Positions 6,339 through 13,832 of a DNA stretch of 64,000 nucleotides are shown here, piece after piece; the stretch's first letter is position 1; every line of letters starts with the position of its first letter. The position numbers were made by a program, and so were the translations under genes. The DNA comes from an uncultured Clostridia bacterium (lineage in GTDB: Bacteria > Bacillota > Clostridia > UBA1381). The stretch is taken from positions 1-64,000 of the forward strand of contig CAKSUM010000004.1 in assembly GCA_934501535.1 (NCBI GenBank). Direction: 5' to 3'. The notes beneath the pieces are model-generated. The model had not been told where the DNA came from. It worked only from the letters and a program-made list of their open reading frames with translations, and searched no databases.

Positions 6339-6884
6339 TTAAAGAACGGCTTCCCAAAGCTCGGGGTGAGGATTGGCGATGACCTCGGTATTAATGAGAA
6401 CACCTTCCTCCGCCGCAAGGCGTGCGCCTGCCTCGACAGCTGCTTTCACGTCCGCAACCTCGCCTGTCATGGAAACGAAGCACTTGCCGCCCATACCGCG
6501 CGCTACACGCACCTCGATGAGCGAAATATTCGCTGCCTTTACCGCTGCGTCCGCGGCGATAATCGCGCTTGCCGCCGTGAAGGTTTCAACAATTCCCAAA
6601 GCCTTGCGTACTGCGGTATCCGCCGTTCCGCACATTGCCTCGAAAACCTTGTCGCCGAGATTGCCTATCACGAATTTGTCAATAAGCGCGTCCTCGCTGA
6701 CCGAAGCGGCTCTTTCGACCGCCGCCTGAATTGCCGAGAGCGAGCCGCCGACAATGGTGACGAACTTTCCCGGACATACCGAACCGGACTGAATGAGGTG
6801 TACACCTGCGCTTTTGAGCATTTCATCGGTGACTTTTATGCCCTTGGATATATTTTTAACTTCTACAAGACCTATTGCATTCAT
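6339..6884 (-). CDS. pduT: BMC-T trimeric shell protein, PduT-like, predicted Fe-S pore
   Basis: This 181-residue protein has two fused BMC domains (about 1-90 and 91-181) and would form a pseudo-hexameric trimer in the microcompartment shell. It resembles PduT along its length, including GLVEVKNISKG at the start and ALGIVET at the second domain. Cys37, in SVCPGKF, sits where PduT places the cysteine that binds a [4Fe-4S] cluster at the trimer pore. It follows pduS by nine bases, and PduS is the known electron-transfer partner of PduT. It is the last gene of the BMC operon. Cluster binding here is inferred from the conserved cysteine. Confidence 0.93.
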   Translation of the reverse strand: MNAIGLVEVKNISKGIKVTDEMLKSAGVHLIQSGSVCPGKFVTIVGGSLSAIQAAVERAASVSEDALIDKFVIGNLGDKVFEAMCGTADTAVRKALGIVETFTAASAIIAADAAVKAANISLIEVRVARGMGGKCFVSMTGEVADVKAAVEAGARLAAEEGVLINTEVIANPHPELWEAVL

Positions 6885-6893
6885 GTTTTATCT

Positions 6894-8228
6894 CTACCTT
6901 TCGATTACAACACACTTGTCGGTGATTTCCTTAACGGTGCCGTCGATGCTGGCGTGCATGGTTGTGCCGAGCGCCGATTTATCGGTAACGGCAATCACGT
7001 CGCCGACTTTGACTTTGTCGCCGGCTTTTACCACGGGCGATGCCGGCTTGCCGACATGCTGCGAAAGCGGTATGTATACGCACTCCGGCTCAAAAATATC
7101 GTTGTCGCGGAACACCTGTTCCTTGACATATTTGCGTATACCCAGACGGTCGATAAGAACCTCGGACGGAACAAGTCTGCCGGCTCGTTCCTTTCTGACC
7201 TCCTGCGGTGCGGCGTTGTTTGTGCGGCGGAAGCCCTGACGTGAAAGCTCACGCTTGACCGCGGTTGAAATTGCCTGCGGATTTAACATCTGCTGACAGG
7301 CAACGGCGGTGCATATTCCGCAGCCGCAGCACAGAGCCGACTGAGTAAAGCTGTTTGCGTTCTGTACCTCGCCGTGCGACGCGGCGCGAATGGTTTTGTC
7401 CACGCGCAGATTATAGCCCAAAAGGTAGCGCGGGCACATGTCGCTGCACATATGACAGTTGCAGCATGCCGCGGAGGCGCGCTTTAATGTCATGGACATC
7501 GGCATTTTTCTGCGCTGGATAACCGTGTGGGTTTCGGGGAATACCAAAAGTCCTTTTGTGGTTTTTGTGATGACGTCATTTTCGAGGTCAACGAGCTTGC
7601 CCATCATGGGGCCGCCGTTGATTACGGCCATGCCGTCTAAATTGTTGTAGCCGCAGTCTTTAAAAAGCTCGCTGATTTTCATTCCGACCGGCACGCGGAC
7701 GATTATATCCTGCGGCACGGCGCCGCCGATAAGCACGTATTTTTGCGTAACGTTCTGATGTCTTACCATGGTGTTATGAATGTTATAAACCGTTTCCGCG
7801 TTGATAACCATAACGCCGACCGATACGGGTATACTGCCCTCGGGGATAATTTTGCCGGTTGTTTCGTATACGAGAACAACTTCGTCGCCTGCGGGATAAA
7901 TGTCGGGGATTTCGTGGATTTTTATAATGGAACCCTCAATTTCCCTGCAGATTTTCTTATCGAGCAGAGGAATATTTTTGCCCTTGATGCCGATGATAAC
8001 CTCCTCGGCGCCGAGGATTTCAGCCAAATCTTTAAGCGTGTCCACAAGCGCGCGGAAGTGTTTTTTCAAAATGTGGTGGTCAACTGCCATGAGCGGCTCA
8101 CATTCCGCCGCATTTACAACGATTTGCTTTATGTCCTTTGACAGTTTTTTGTGCGTAGGAAATCCTGCGCCGCCCGCGCCGACGATACCTGCGTCGAACA
8201 CAAGCTGCTGAAGCTCTTCAAACTTCAT
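6894..8228 (-). CDS. pduS: PduS-like flavin/Fe-S electron-transfer protein (RnfC family)
   Basis: This 444-residue protein is the soluble RnfC-like redox enzyme of propanediol-type microcompartments. It has the glycine-rich GIVGAGGAGFPTHKK near the N terminus (NADH/FMN region), AECEPL, two ferredoxin-like motifs (CCNCHMCSDMCP near residue 255 and CCGCGICTAVAC near residue 300), and a C-terminal SLBB/biotinyl-like barrel. In Salmonella, PduS reduces cobalamin for the adenosyltransferase PduO. A PduO-type enzyme is encoded in this operon, which fits that role. Alternatively it may pass electrons to PduT across the shell. Confidence 0.93.
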   Translation of the reverse strand: MKFEELQQLVFDAGIVGAGGAGFPTHKKLSKDIKQIVVNAAECEPLMAVDHHILKKHFRALVDTLKDLAEILGAEEVIIGIKGKNIPLLDKKICREIEGSIIKIHEIPDIYPAGDEVVLVYETTGKIIPEGSIPVSVGVMVINAETVYNIHNTMVRHQNVTQKYVLIGGAVPQDIIVRVPVGMKISELFKDCGYNNLDGMAVINGGPMMGKLVDLENDVITKTTKGLLVFPETHTVIQRRKMPMSMTLKRASAACCNCHMCSDMCPRYLLGYNLRVDKTIRAASHGEVQNANSFTQSALCCGCGICTAVACQQMLNPQAISTAVKRELSRQGFRRTNNAAPQEVRKERAGRLVPSEVLIDRLGIRKYVKEQVFRDNDIFEPECVYIPLSQHVGKPASPVVKAGDKVKVGDVIAVTDKSALGTTMHASIDGTVKEITDKCVVIER

Positions 8229-8243
8229 GTGTATTCCTCCCGA

Positions 8244-8501
8244 TTACTGGTTTTTGTCAACGATGCCGACGATTGCCGCGTCGACGGGTGCGTCCTGCCT
8301 GTCGAGGGCGAGACGTGCGCCGCTGCCTGTGGCAATCAAAACTTCTTCTCCGATACCGGCGCCGACTCCGTCAACCGCAATCATGTGATTTCCCGTTGGC
8401 TTGCCGTTTTCGATTGTTTCGACTATCATAAATTTGTAGCCGACAAGCTTATCGTTTTTTACAGTGGAAACGATACTTCCCTTGATTTTCGCCAATATCA
8501 T
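8244..8501 (-). CDS. pduN: BMC-P pentameric vertex protein (EutN/CcmL family)
   Basis: This 85-residue protein matches the EutN/CcmL family that caps the twelve vertices of the shell. It has the beta-rich opening MILAKIKGSIVSTVKN, the AVDGVGAGIGEEVLIATGS core, and the closing DAAIVGIVD strand. It is the only BMC-P gene in the locus, enough for a closed shell. It lies 15 bases before pduS. Confidence 0.94.
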   Translation of the reverse strand: MILAKIKGSIVSTVKNDKLVGYKFMIVETIENGKPTGNHMIAVDGVGAGIGEEVLIATGSGARLALDRQDAPVDAAIVGIVDKNQ

Positions 8502-8545
8502 AACTTATTCTCCTAAAATATATATAAAGCTTTTAATTTTCAAAT

Positions 8546-9184
8546 TCAGTTTTTGGGCAGAATAATTACTCTGTCGCCGGTTTTGATACCCGCCGCGTTT
8601 GCGTCATCGGTATCTATGTGCATTTCGGTGTTGAAATCCTTGTGAACGCGCACCTGAACGTTGTAATAGCGTGTGGGTTTTGCGCTGCATATTTCCACAT
8701 CAACGATGTCATTGTCTTTTACGCCGTACTTTGCCGCGTCCTCCAAATTAAAGTGGATATGGCGGTTGGCGATAATAGTGCCTTCGTTCAAAAATACGCT
8801 GCCGCACGGACCTACGAGAGCCATGGGAGCGCTGCCTTTAAGCTCGCCCGAGGGTCTTACGGGGGGGCTTACTTTCAGCTTAAAGGTGTCGGTGCGTGAA
8901 ATTTCCACCTGGGACTGCTTTCTGACAGGACCCAAAACTCTTACGCCCTCAATTGAGCGCAGGGACGGGCTTACCAGGGTGACGCATTCTTCTGCGGCAA
9001 ACTGACCGCCCATGAGGTATTTTTTCACGGTAAGTTCCTTTTTGCCGAAAAGCGTTTCCAAATCCTGCTGCGACAAATGCACATGCCGCGCGGAAACGCC
9101 TACCTTTATGCCGCCGTCATTTTCTTTATTCAAAATTTTCATCACGCTGTCGGTGATGGATTCAATCAATTTTTCGTCAAGCAT
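8546..9184 (-). CDS. pduL: PduL phosphotransacylase with N-terminal encapsulation helix
   Basis: This 212-residue enzyme converts acyl-CoA and phosphate to acyl-phosphate and CoA, recycling CoA inside the compartment. It has the two PduL zinc motifs, SARHVHLSQ and NRHIHF, plus KxLMGGQFAAEECV. The N terminus (LIESITDSVMKILN) is an amphipathic helix like those that target cargo to the shell, and a similar one occurs on three other enzymes of this operon. The start at 9184 has AAAGGAG upstream. Its presence, rather than Pta, indicates that acyl-CoA made by the aldehyde dehydrogenase is used inside the lumen to give an acyl-phosphate for ATP synthesis. Confidence 0.95.
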   Translation of the reverse strand: MLDEKLIESITDSVMKILNKENDGGIKVGVSARHVHLSQQDLETLFGKKELTVKKYLMGGQFAAEECVTLVSPSLRSIEGVRVLGPVRKQSQVEISRTDTFKLKVSPPVRPSGELKGSAPMALVGPCGSVFLNEGTIIANRHIHFNLEDAAKYGVKDNDIVDVEICSAKPTRYYNVQVRVHKDFNTEMHIDTDDANAAGIKTGDRVIILPKN

Positions 9185-9272
9185 TATAATAAAGCTCCTT
9201 TGTGGAATTTCGGGAATACGCATACGGGGCGCCCCGTATGCGTATTTCGCCTAAACAGTTCCTTTTGACCGA

Positions 9273-9551
9273 TTATTTCAAAACGGGCAAAATCTTTTCA
9301 ACGTCGCCGTGGGGACGCGGAATTACGTGAACGGAAACAAGCTCGCCGAGCTTTGAACCTGCTGCAGCGCCTGCGTCTGTTGCAGCCTGAACTGCGCCTA
9401 CGTCGCCTCTTACCATAACGGTAACAAGACCCGAACCGATTCTTTCGGTTCCGATGAGCTGAACGTTTGCAGCCTTAACCATAGCGTCAGCAGCTTCGAT
9501 TGCAGCTACCAGACCTCTTGTTTCAACCATTCCCAATGCTTCTACTGCCAT
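9273..9551 (-). CDS. BMC-H hexameric shell protein (PduA/EutM-like)
   Basis: This 92-residue single BMC domain protein would form the main hexagonal facet tiles. It has ALGMVETRGLVAAIEAADAM at the start, the pore loop ERIGSGLVTVMVRGDVGAV and the closing VIPRPH. The GSG pore loop is typical of PduA-class proteins, whose pores pass small polar metabolites. It is very similar to the BMC-H at 10021-10290, suggesting gene duplication inside the operon. Confidence 0.95.
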   Translation of the reverse strand: MAVEALGMVETRGLVAAIEAADAMVKAANVQLIGTERIGSGLVTVMVRGDVGAVQAATDAGAAAGSKLGELVSVHVIPRPHGDVEKILPVLK

Positions 9552-9584
9552 TTTAAATTACCTCTGCTTTCTGAGCTGAATGCT

Positions 9585-10001
9585 CTATTTAACTTTTTTT
9601 GTGCTCCGTTTTTTCGGAGTCTTTTTTATATCTGAAGCCGCCGGGGCTTTAGATTTCTTTTTATCATCGGCTGCCGGTTTTTCCTGAATTGCCGGCGATG
9701 CCTCTTTTTCCGGTTCCTTCTCTTTTTCGTCAAGATGAAGGAATTTAAGTATCTCGCTGTGCGGTCTTGCGATGACCTCCGCCGCCTTAAGGCAGCCGAT
9801 GCCCTGCGCGAAGCTTTTGCCTGCCTCGACCGACGCGGTGACCGACGATACGGTTCCGCGAACCACGATGGTTACGAGTCTGCCGCCGAGTCTGCGTTCA
9901 ACCGCGACAAATTCAACGTCGGCGGCTTTCAGCATTTCGTCGAGCATGGCAATCGCGTTGCCCAGCGCCGATACTTCAACCAGACCAAGAGAAAATTCCA
10001 T
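9585..10001 (-). CDS. BMC-H shell protein with Lys/Glu-rich C-terminal tail (PduK-like layout)
   Basis: This 138-residue protein has a BMC domain over about residues 1-88 (GLVEVSALGNAIAMLDEML..., ending VIARPHSEI), followed by a roughly 50-residue disordered tail rich in Lys, Glu, Ala and Pro (EKEKEPEKEASPA... KKTPKKRSTKKVK). The pore loop is RRLGGRL rather than GSG. Extended BMC-H proteins such as PduK also carry C-terminal additions, but no Fe-S cysteines are seen in this one. The strongly basic end might bind cargo, nucleic acid or partitioning factors, but that is not known. Confidence 0.9.
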   Translation of the reverse strand: MEFSLGLVEVSALGNAIAMLDEMLKAADVEFVAVERRLGGRLVTIVVRGTVSSVTASVEAGKSFAQGIGCLKAAEVIARPHSEILKFLHLDEKEKEPEKEASPAIQEKPAADDKKKSKAPAASDIKKTPKKRSTKKVK

Positions 10002-10020
10002 AACTCTTGTACCTCTCTAA

Positions 10021-10290
10021 TCAGATTTTCGGCAGAATTTTTTCCACATCGCTGTGCGGACGCGGAATTACGTGCTGAGCAACCAGCTCGCCGAGCTTTG
10101 ACGCAGCTGCCGCGCCTGCCTCAACAGCGGCTTTAACGGCGCCTACATCGCCTCTTACGATAACGCTTACAAGACCCGAACCGATTTTTTCTGTTCCCAC
10201 CAAAGCAACGTTAGCCGCCTTAGTCATAGCGTCCGCTGCCTCGATTGAAGCCGTAAGACCTCTTGTTTCAATCATTCCCAATGCTTCCAT
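10021..10290 (-). CDS. BMC-H hexameric shell protein (PduJ/PduA-like)
   Basis: This 89-residue BMC domain protein starts ALGMIETRGLTASIEAADAM and has the GSG pore loop in TEKIGSGLVSVIVRGDVGAV. It is a close paralogue of the BMC-H at 9273-9551. Two near-identical major tiles are usual in Pdu-type shells (PduA and PduJ). Confidence 0.95.
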   Translation of the reverse strand: MEALGMIETRGLTASIEAADAMTKAANVALVGTEKIGSGLVSVIVRGDVGAVKAAVEAGAAAASKLGELVAQHVIPRPHSDVEKILPKI

Positions 10291-10328
10291 TTTGTTAGTC
10301 CTCCGTTCCGCCGCATGTGCGGCGCATT

Positions 10329-10676
10329 TTATTTGTTATTTTGTATGTGACCGATAATATCTCTGCCTACGCTTACGCGCTCCGCCATTTTCTGAGCGTC
10401 CTCGGTAGGCCGTGCTATAACGTGTTTGCTGATAAGCCCGGTTATGCGCTGTGCCTGTTCGGCAGCCGCCTCAACCGCTGCGTTTACCGCCGCGACCGAG
10501 CCCTGCATTTTTACCACGGTGATAAGCGGAACTTCTTCGCGCTCCGCATGAGCCGGCTTGTTGGTGTCAATCGCGATGATTTTCACGTCCGCAGCCTTTG
10601 CCGCCGCGTCCGCCGCGACGTATGCCGCCACAAGTCCGAACATTTCAACAATTCCAATTGCGTCGGGCATTGTCAT
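10329..10676 (-). CDS. BMC-H shell protein with an altered, lengthened pore loop
   Basis: This 115-residue protein has a recognisable BMC fold (AIGIVEMFGLVAAYVAADAAAKAAD..., then VVKMQGSVAAVNAAVEAAA, closing HVIARPTED) and a C-terminal helix of about 25 residues. Between strands two and three the usual short GSG pore loop is replaced by a longer charged segment (DTNKPAHAEREEV). This should change the pore size or selectivity, or create a docking site. The protein may therefore be a specialised minor tile. It follows the alcohol dehydrogenase gene by eight bases. Confidence 0.88.
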   Translation of the reverse strand: MTMPDAIGIVEMFGLVAAYVAADAAAKAADVKIIAIDTNKPAHAEREEVPLITVVKMQGSVAAVNAAVEAAAEQAQRITGLISKHVIARPTEDAQKMAERVSVGRDIIGHIQNNK

Positions 10677-10684
10677 CTAACCTC

Positions 10685-11890
10685 TCAATCCTTGTTGATG
10701 TATGCAATCTTGAGCCCTTTCTGCGAAAGGTTTGTCTGCATAGCCTCGTTCATTTCGTTAAGACCGAAACGGTGAGTGATAAGCTCTTTAATCGGCAGAC
10801 CGATTGCGATTGCGCGCTTTAAAAAGTCGAAGGTTGTCGCGTAATCTCTGAGGGTGTAAACCCATGAGCCGACAAGCGTGATTTCCTTTGAGCACATGTC
10901 AAAGTGCGGATTTATGGTTGCGTCGCCGCCGTTGATGAAGAAACCCAGCTCGCAAAGACCGCCGCCGTTGCGGATAAATTTATAAATATTGCTGTGAGCC
11001 GCGGGTGAGCCGGTGCACTGGAATGCGAAATCGGCAAGATAGCCGCCGAATGCCGACTTAACGCCCTCGGAGAGCGCCTCGATGCCCTTGTATTCGGTGA
11101 AGTTAACCGTTTCGTCCGCGCCCATTCTCTTGGCAAATTCAAGTCTTGCGGCGTTTCCGTCAACCGCGACGATGTTTTGAACGCCCATTGTGCGCAGAAC
11201 AGCGATGCAGATAAGACCGATAGGACCGCAGCCCTGAACAACAACGCGGGAGTTAAATCTCAAAATTCCGGTTGTTTTTGCGCGTTCAACCGCGTGAACG
11301 AGAACTGCGCACGGCTCAATTAAAATTCGCGAATCCAAATCCAAATCGCTTACGTTGAATACCGTTGAGCCGCCGCGGATAAGTATGTAATCGCTGTACC
11401 AGCCGTTTAAGTGAACGTCATCATCGGGGAGAAGCCCGTAAACGTCTGCGCCGCCGACATTCTGTTTGTTCAGGTCGAACATTGTGATGTCGGGATTATC
11501 CTTGAAAATCATGCAGGTAACAACCTTGTCACCGAGGTTAAGGGGCTTTCCTGCGCTGTCCTTTTTAACATTTTTGCCCATTTTGACGATTTCGCCGGTG
11601 CCCTCGTGACCGAGAACGACGGGGATAAGTCCGAACGGATCGCGCTTGTATTCGTGCGCGTCGGTTCCGCAGATGCCGCAGCCCTCGACCTTAACGAGAA
11701 TATCGTCATCGCCGAGCTCGGGAATGGGGTATTCCTGAACCTCAAAATGTTCAAGCTTGGTCATCATGGCAACATGTGCGGTTTTCGGGATAGCCCTGCC
11801 GGCGGTGCTTGCCGGAGCCTTGGGGGCTGAATCCATTTCGGACAGAACCGATTTTACCAAGCGTGCAATTTCATTTTCATCAATATGCAT
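10685..11890 (-). CDS. Zinc-type (MDR) alcohol dehydrogenase with encapsulation peptide
   Basis: This 401-residue medium-chain dehydrogenase has an N-terminal extension (MHIDENEIARLVKSVLSEMD) that looks like a BMC cargo-targeting helix, then an Ala/Pro linker and the catalytic domain. Catalytic zinc residues are seen in GCGICGTDAHE and GHEGTGE, the third ligand region is LIEPCAV, and the NAD-binding motif is VVVQGCGPIGL. The four-cysteine structural zinc lobe is absent. It would oxidise or reduce aldehydes or alcohols such as lactaldehyde/propanediol or propanal/propanol, recycling NAD(H) inside the compartment. The exact substrate is not shown by the sequence. Confidence 0.9.
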   Translation of the reverse strand: MHIDENEIARLVKSVLSEMDSAPKAPASTAGRAIPKTAHVAMMTKLEHFEVQEYPIPELGDDDILVKVEGCGICGTDAHEYKRDPFGLIPVVLGHEGTGEIVKMGKNVKKDSAGKPLNLGDKVVTCMIFKDNPDITMFDLNKQNVGGADVYGLLPDDDVHLNGWYSDYILIRGGSTVFNVSDLDLDSRILIEPCAVLVHAVERAKTTGILRFNSRVVVQGCGPIGLICIAVLRTMGVQNIVAVDGNAARLEFAKRMGADETVNFTEYKGIEALSEGVKSAFGGYLADFAFQCTGSPAAHSNIYKFIRNGGGLCELGFFINGGDATINPHFDMCSKEITLVGSWVYTLRDYATTFDFLKRAIAIGLPIKELITHRFGLNEMNEAMQTNLSQKGLKIAYINKD

Positions 11891-11906
11891 GGTATTTCAA
11901 TCCTTT

Positions 11907-13328
11907 CTATATAATTGACAGACTGTCCACCAAAACGCAGCGGCGCTGTCTTGTGTAGCTGCGCGCCGAGGTTATGCCCTCGCCGGTGGGGCCTGCGATG
12001 GTGAAGGTTGTGTGACCCTCGCTGCCGAAGCCGATGCCGGCGTAGCTCGGTGCGTTTTTAACGAATATTGTTGTGCAGATAGCCTTTGCGTAAGCGGTCA
12101 TTCTGTCAACGTTCTTTGAGTGAAGATGAGCCGTGTGACGGCAGCCGTGCTCGGCTTTAACCGCCATGTCGAGAGCCTGCTCGAAGGTATCGCAGCGGAC
12201 AATCGGCAGAATAGGCATCATCAGTTCGGTCTGAACGAAAGCCTGTTCAAATTCCGTTTCGCAGATAATGCATCTGATGTCGCTGCCGGCATTTACGCCG
12301 ATTTCGGCAAGAATTTTTCTTGCGTCACGGCCGACCCAGTTTTTATTGATAACTCTTTTGGGCTTGTCGCCGGGCTTTTTCGGGGGAACGGTTACTAAAA
12401 CCACGTCCTCCAAAGCCTTTACCTGCTGTGCGTTAATCAGATATGCGCCGTTTTTCTGCATTTCCTCGATGAGCTTGTCGGCGATGGAGCTGATTGCGAA
12501 ACATTCCTTTTCCGCGATGCACGGGAGGTTGTTGTCGAAGGTGCAGCCGTCGATGATGTCTTTGCCGGCTTTTACGATGTCGGCGGTTTCGTCAACGATA
12601 ACGGGGGGATTGCCCGCGCCCGCGCCGATAGCCTTTTTGCCGCTTGACAGAAGCATTTTAACAACGCCGGGGCCGCCTGTTGCGACCAACATACGAACGA
12701 GCGGACTGTTGACCATCATATTTGAAGTTTCCATAGTCGGATTTTTAACGGTAACAACGATATTTTCGGGACCGCCGGCGGCTAAAACCGCGCGGTTCAC
12801 GAGGTCAACCGCATAGCAGGAGCATACCTTTGCGTGCGGATGAGTGTTGAATATAACGCCGTTTCCGGCAGCGAGCATGCCTATGCTGTTGCAGATAACG
12901 GTGCAGGTCGGATTGGTCGACGGCGTGATTGCGCCGATAATTCCGTAGGGACCCTGCTCAACGAGAGTCAGACCGTGGTCACCGGAGAGAGCCTTGCATT
13001 CAAGGTCCTCGGTTCCGGGGGTTTTGTCCGCCACGAGGTGGTGCTTGAGCGTTTTGTGATAAACGTTGCCCATTTTAGTTTCCTCAACCGCCATTTTAGC
13101 CATGATTTCAGCCTCGGCGTGAGTCAGCTTTCTGATTTCGCTGATAATTTTTTCTCTCTGTTCCTTGTTGTAATTGCGGAAGAGCGTGTATGCTTTGTCT
13201 ACCGCCGCAATTGCTTCCTCCATAGTGTCAAAGACGCCGAGCTGCTTTCGCGGTGATTGCTTTGCCGCGCCCATTTCGGACAGCACGCCTCTGACAATTT
13301 CGGAAATTTCTTTCTCATTTATATTCAT
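11907..13328 (-). CDS. pduP: CoA-acylating aldehyde dehydrogenase (PduP-like) with encapsulation peptide
   Basis: This 473-residue enzyme converts an aldehyde, CoA and NAD to acyl-CoA and NADH in the BMC lumen. The N terminus (INEKEISEIVRGVLSEMG) is a canonical targeting helix, followed by a linker and the catalytic domain. The nucleophilic cysteine lies in DNNLPCIAEKE, and the NAD/CoA regions GAITPSTNPT and GAGAGNPP are conserved. It acts between the aldolase or dehydratase step and PduL. Length and motifs match PduP/EutE proteins. Confidence 0.94.
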   Translation of the reverse strand: MNINEKEISEIVRGVLSEMGAAKQSPRKQLGVFDTMEEAIAAVDKAYTLFRNYNKEQREKIISEIRKLTHAEAEIMAKMAVEETKMGNVYHKTLKHHLVADKTPGTEDLECKALSGDHGLTLVEQGPYGIIGAITPSTNPTCTVICNSIGMLAAGNGVIFNTHPHAKVCSCYAVDLVNRAVLAAGGPENIVVTVKNPTMETSNMMVNSPLVRMLVATGGPGVVKMLLSSGKKAIGAGAGNPPVIVDETADIVKAGKDIIDGCTFDNNLPCIAEKECFAISSIADKLIEEMQKNGAYLINAQQVKALEDVVLVTVPPKKPGDKPKRVINKNWVGRDARKILAEIGVNAGSDIRCIICETEFEQAFVQTELMMPILPIVRCDTFEQALDMAVKAEHGCRHTAHLHSKNVDRMTAYAKAICTTIFVKNAPSYAGIGFGSEGHTTFTIAGPTGEGITSARSYTRQRRCVLVDSLSII

Positions 13329-13343
13329 GATAATTTCCTTTCA

Positions 13344-13832
13344 TTAAATCTTTTCGGCACAGCGGCTCATGGCGTAAATCAAATCGGACAGACGGTTCAA
13401 AACAGCCGCCGCGTCGGGTGAGATGCGATTTTGCGGAAGAAGTTCCGCCGCAATCCGTTCGGCGCGCCGCACGATGCACCGTGCCATGTTGAGGTGCGCG
13501 GAGGGAAGATTTTCTCCCGGCACCGAAAAGCCGTCAAATTCCGTTTTGTAGCCGTCGGTTTTGCGCTCCAGCTCGGATAAAAGCTGTGCGTTAGCCACGG
13601 TTTCGCCGCCGGCGAGCTCGCCCATGAGCAGGCTTAAAAGCTGCAAAAGCCGGTTTATGTCCGCCGCGATTTCTCCGCCGCGCGGAAGGCTCGCTTTTGC
13701 AAGTCCGAGCGCCGCTGCGGCTTCATCTATTGTGCCTATCAGGCAGATTAACGGGTCGGCTTTGGAAATGCCGCGCTGTGTGATTGTGTCGGTAAATCCG
13801 CCGTCGCCTCTGCCCGTGTATAATGCTGCCAT
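13344..13832 (-). CDS. pduO: PduO-type ATP:cob(I)alamin adenosyltransferase
   Basis: This 162-residue protein matches the PduO-type adenosyltransferase fold: LYTGRGDGGFTDT (ATP loop), IGTIDEAAAALG, and the helix NMARCIVRRAERI carrying the conserved arginines. It makes adenosylcobalamin, the cofactor of B12-dependent diol dehydratase, and would work with PduS as the reductase. Strikingly, no B12-dependent dehydratase, or glycyl-radical one, is encoded in this operon or window. It has no visible encapsulation helix and lacks the C-terminal PduO domain of the Salmonella protein. Confidence 0.88.
   Translation of the reverse strand: MAALYTGRGDGGFTDTITQRGISKADPLICLIGTIDEAAAALGLAKASLPRGGEIAADINRLLQLLSLLMGELAGGETVANAQLLSELERKTDGYKTEFDGFSVPGENLPSAHLNMARCIVRRAERIAAELLPQNRISPDAAAVLNRLSDLIYAMSRCAEKI

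Noticed and set aside
6366..7244. Long plus-strand frames over the pduT and pduS region
   Set aside because: They are antisense shadows in GC-rich codons. The minus-strand frames are clear PduT and PduS homologues.
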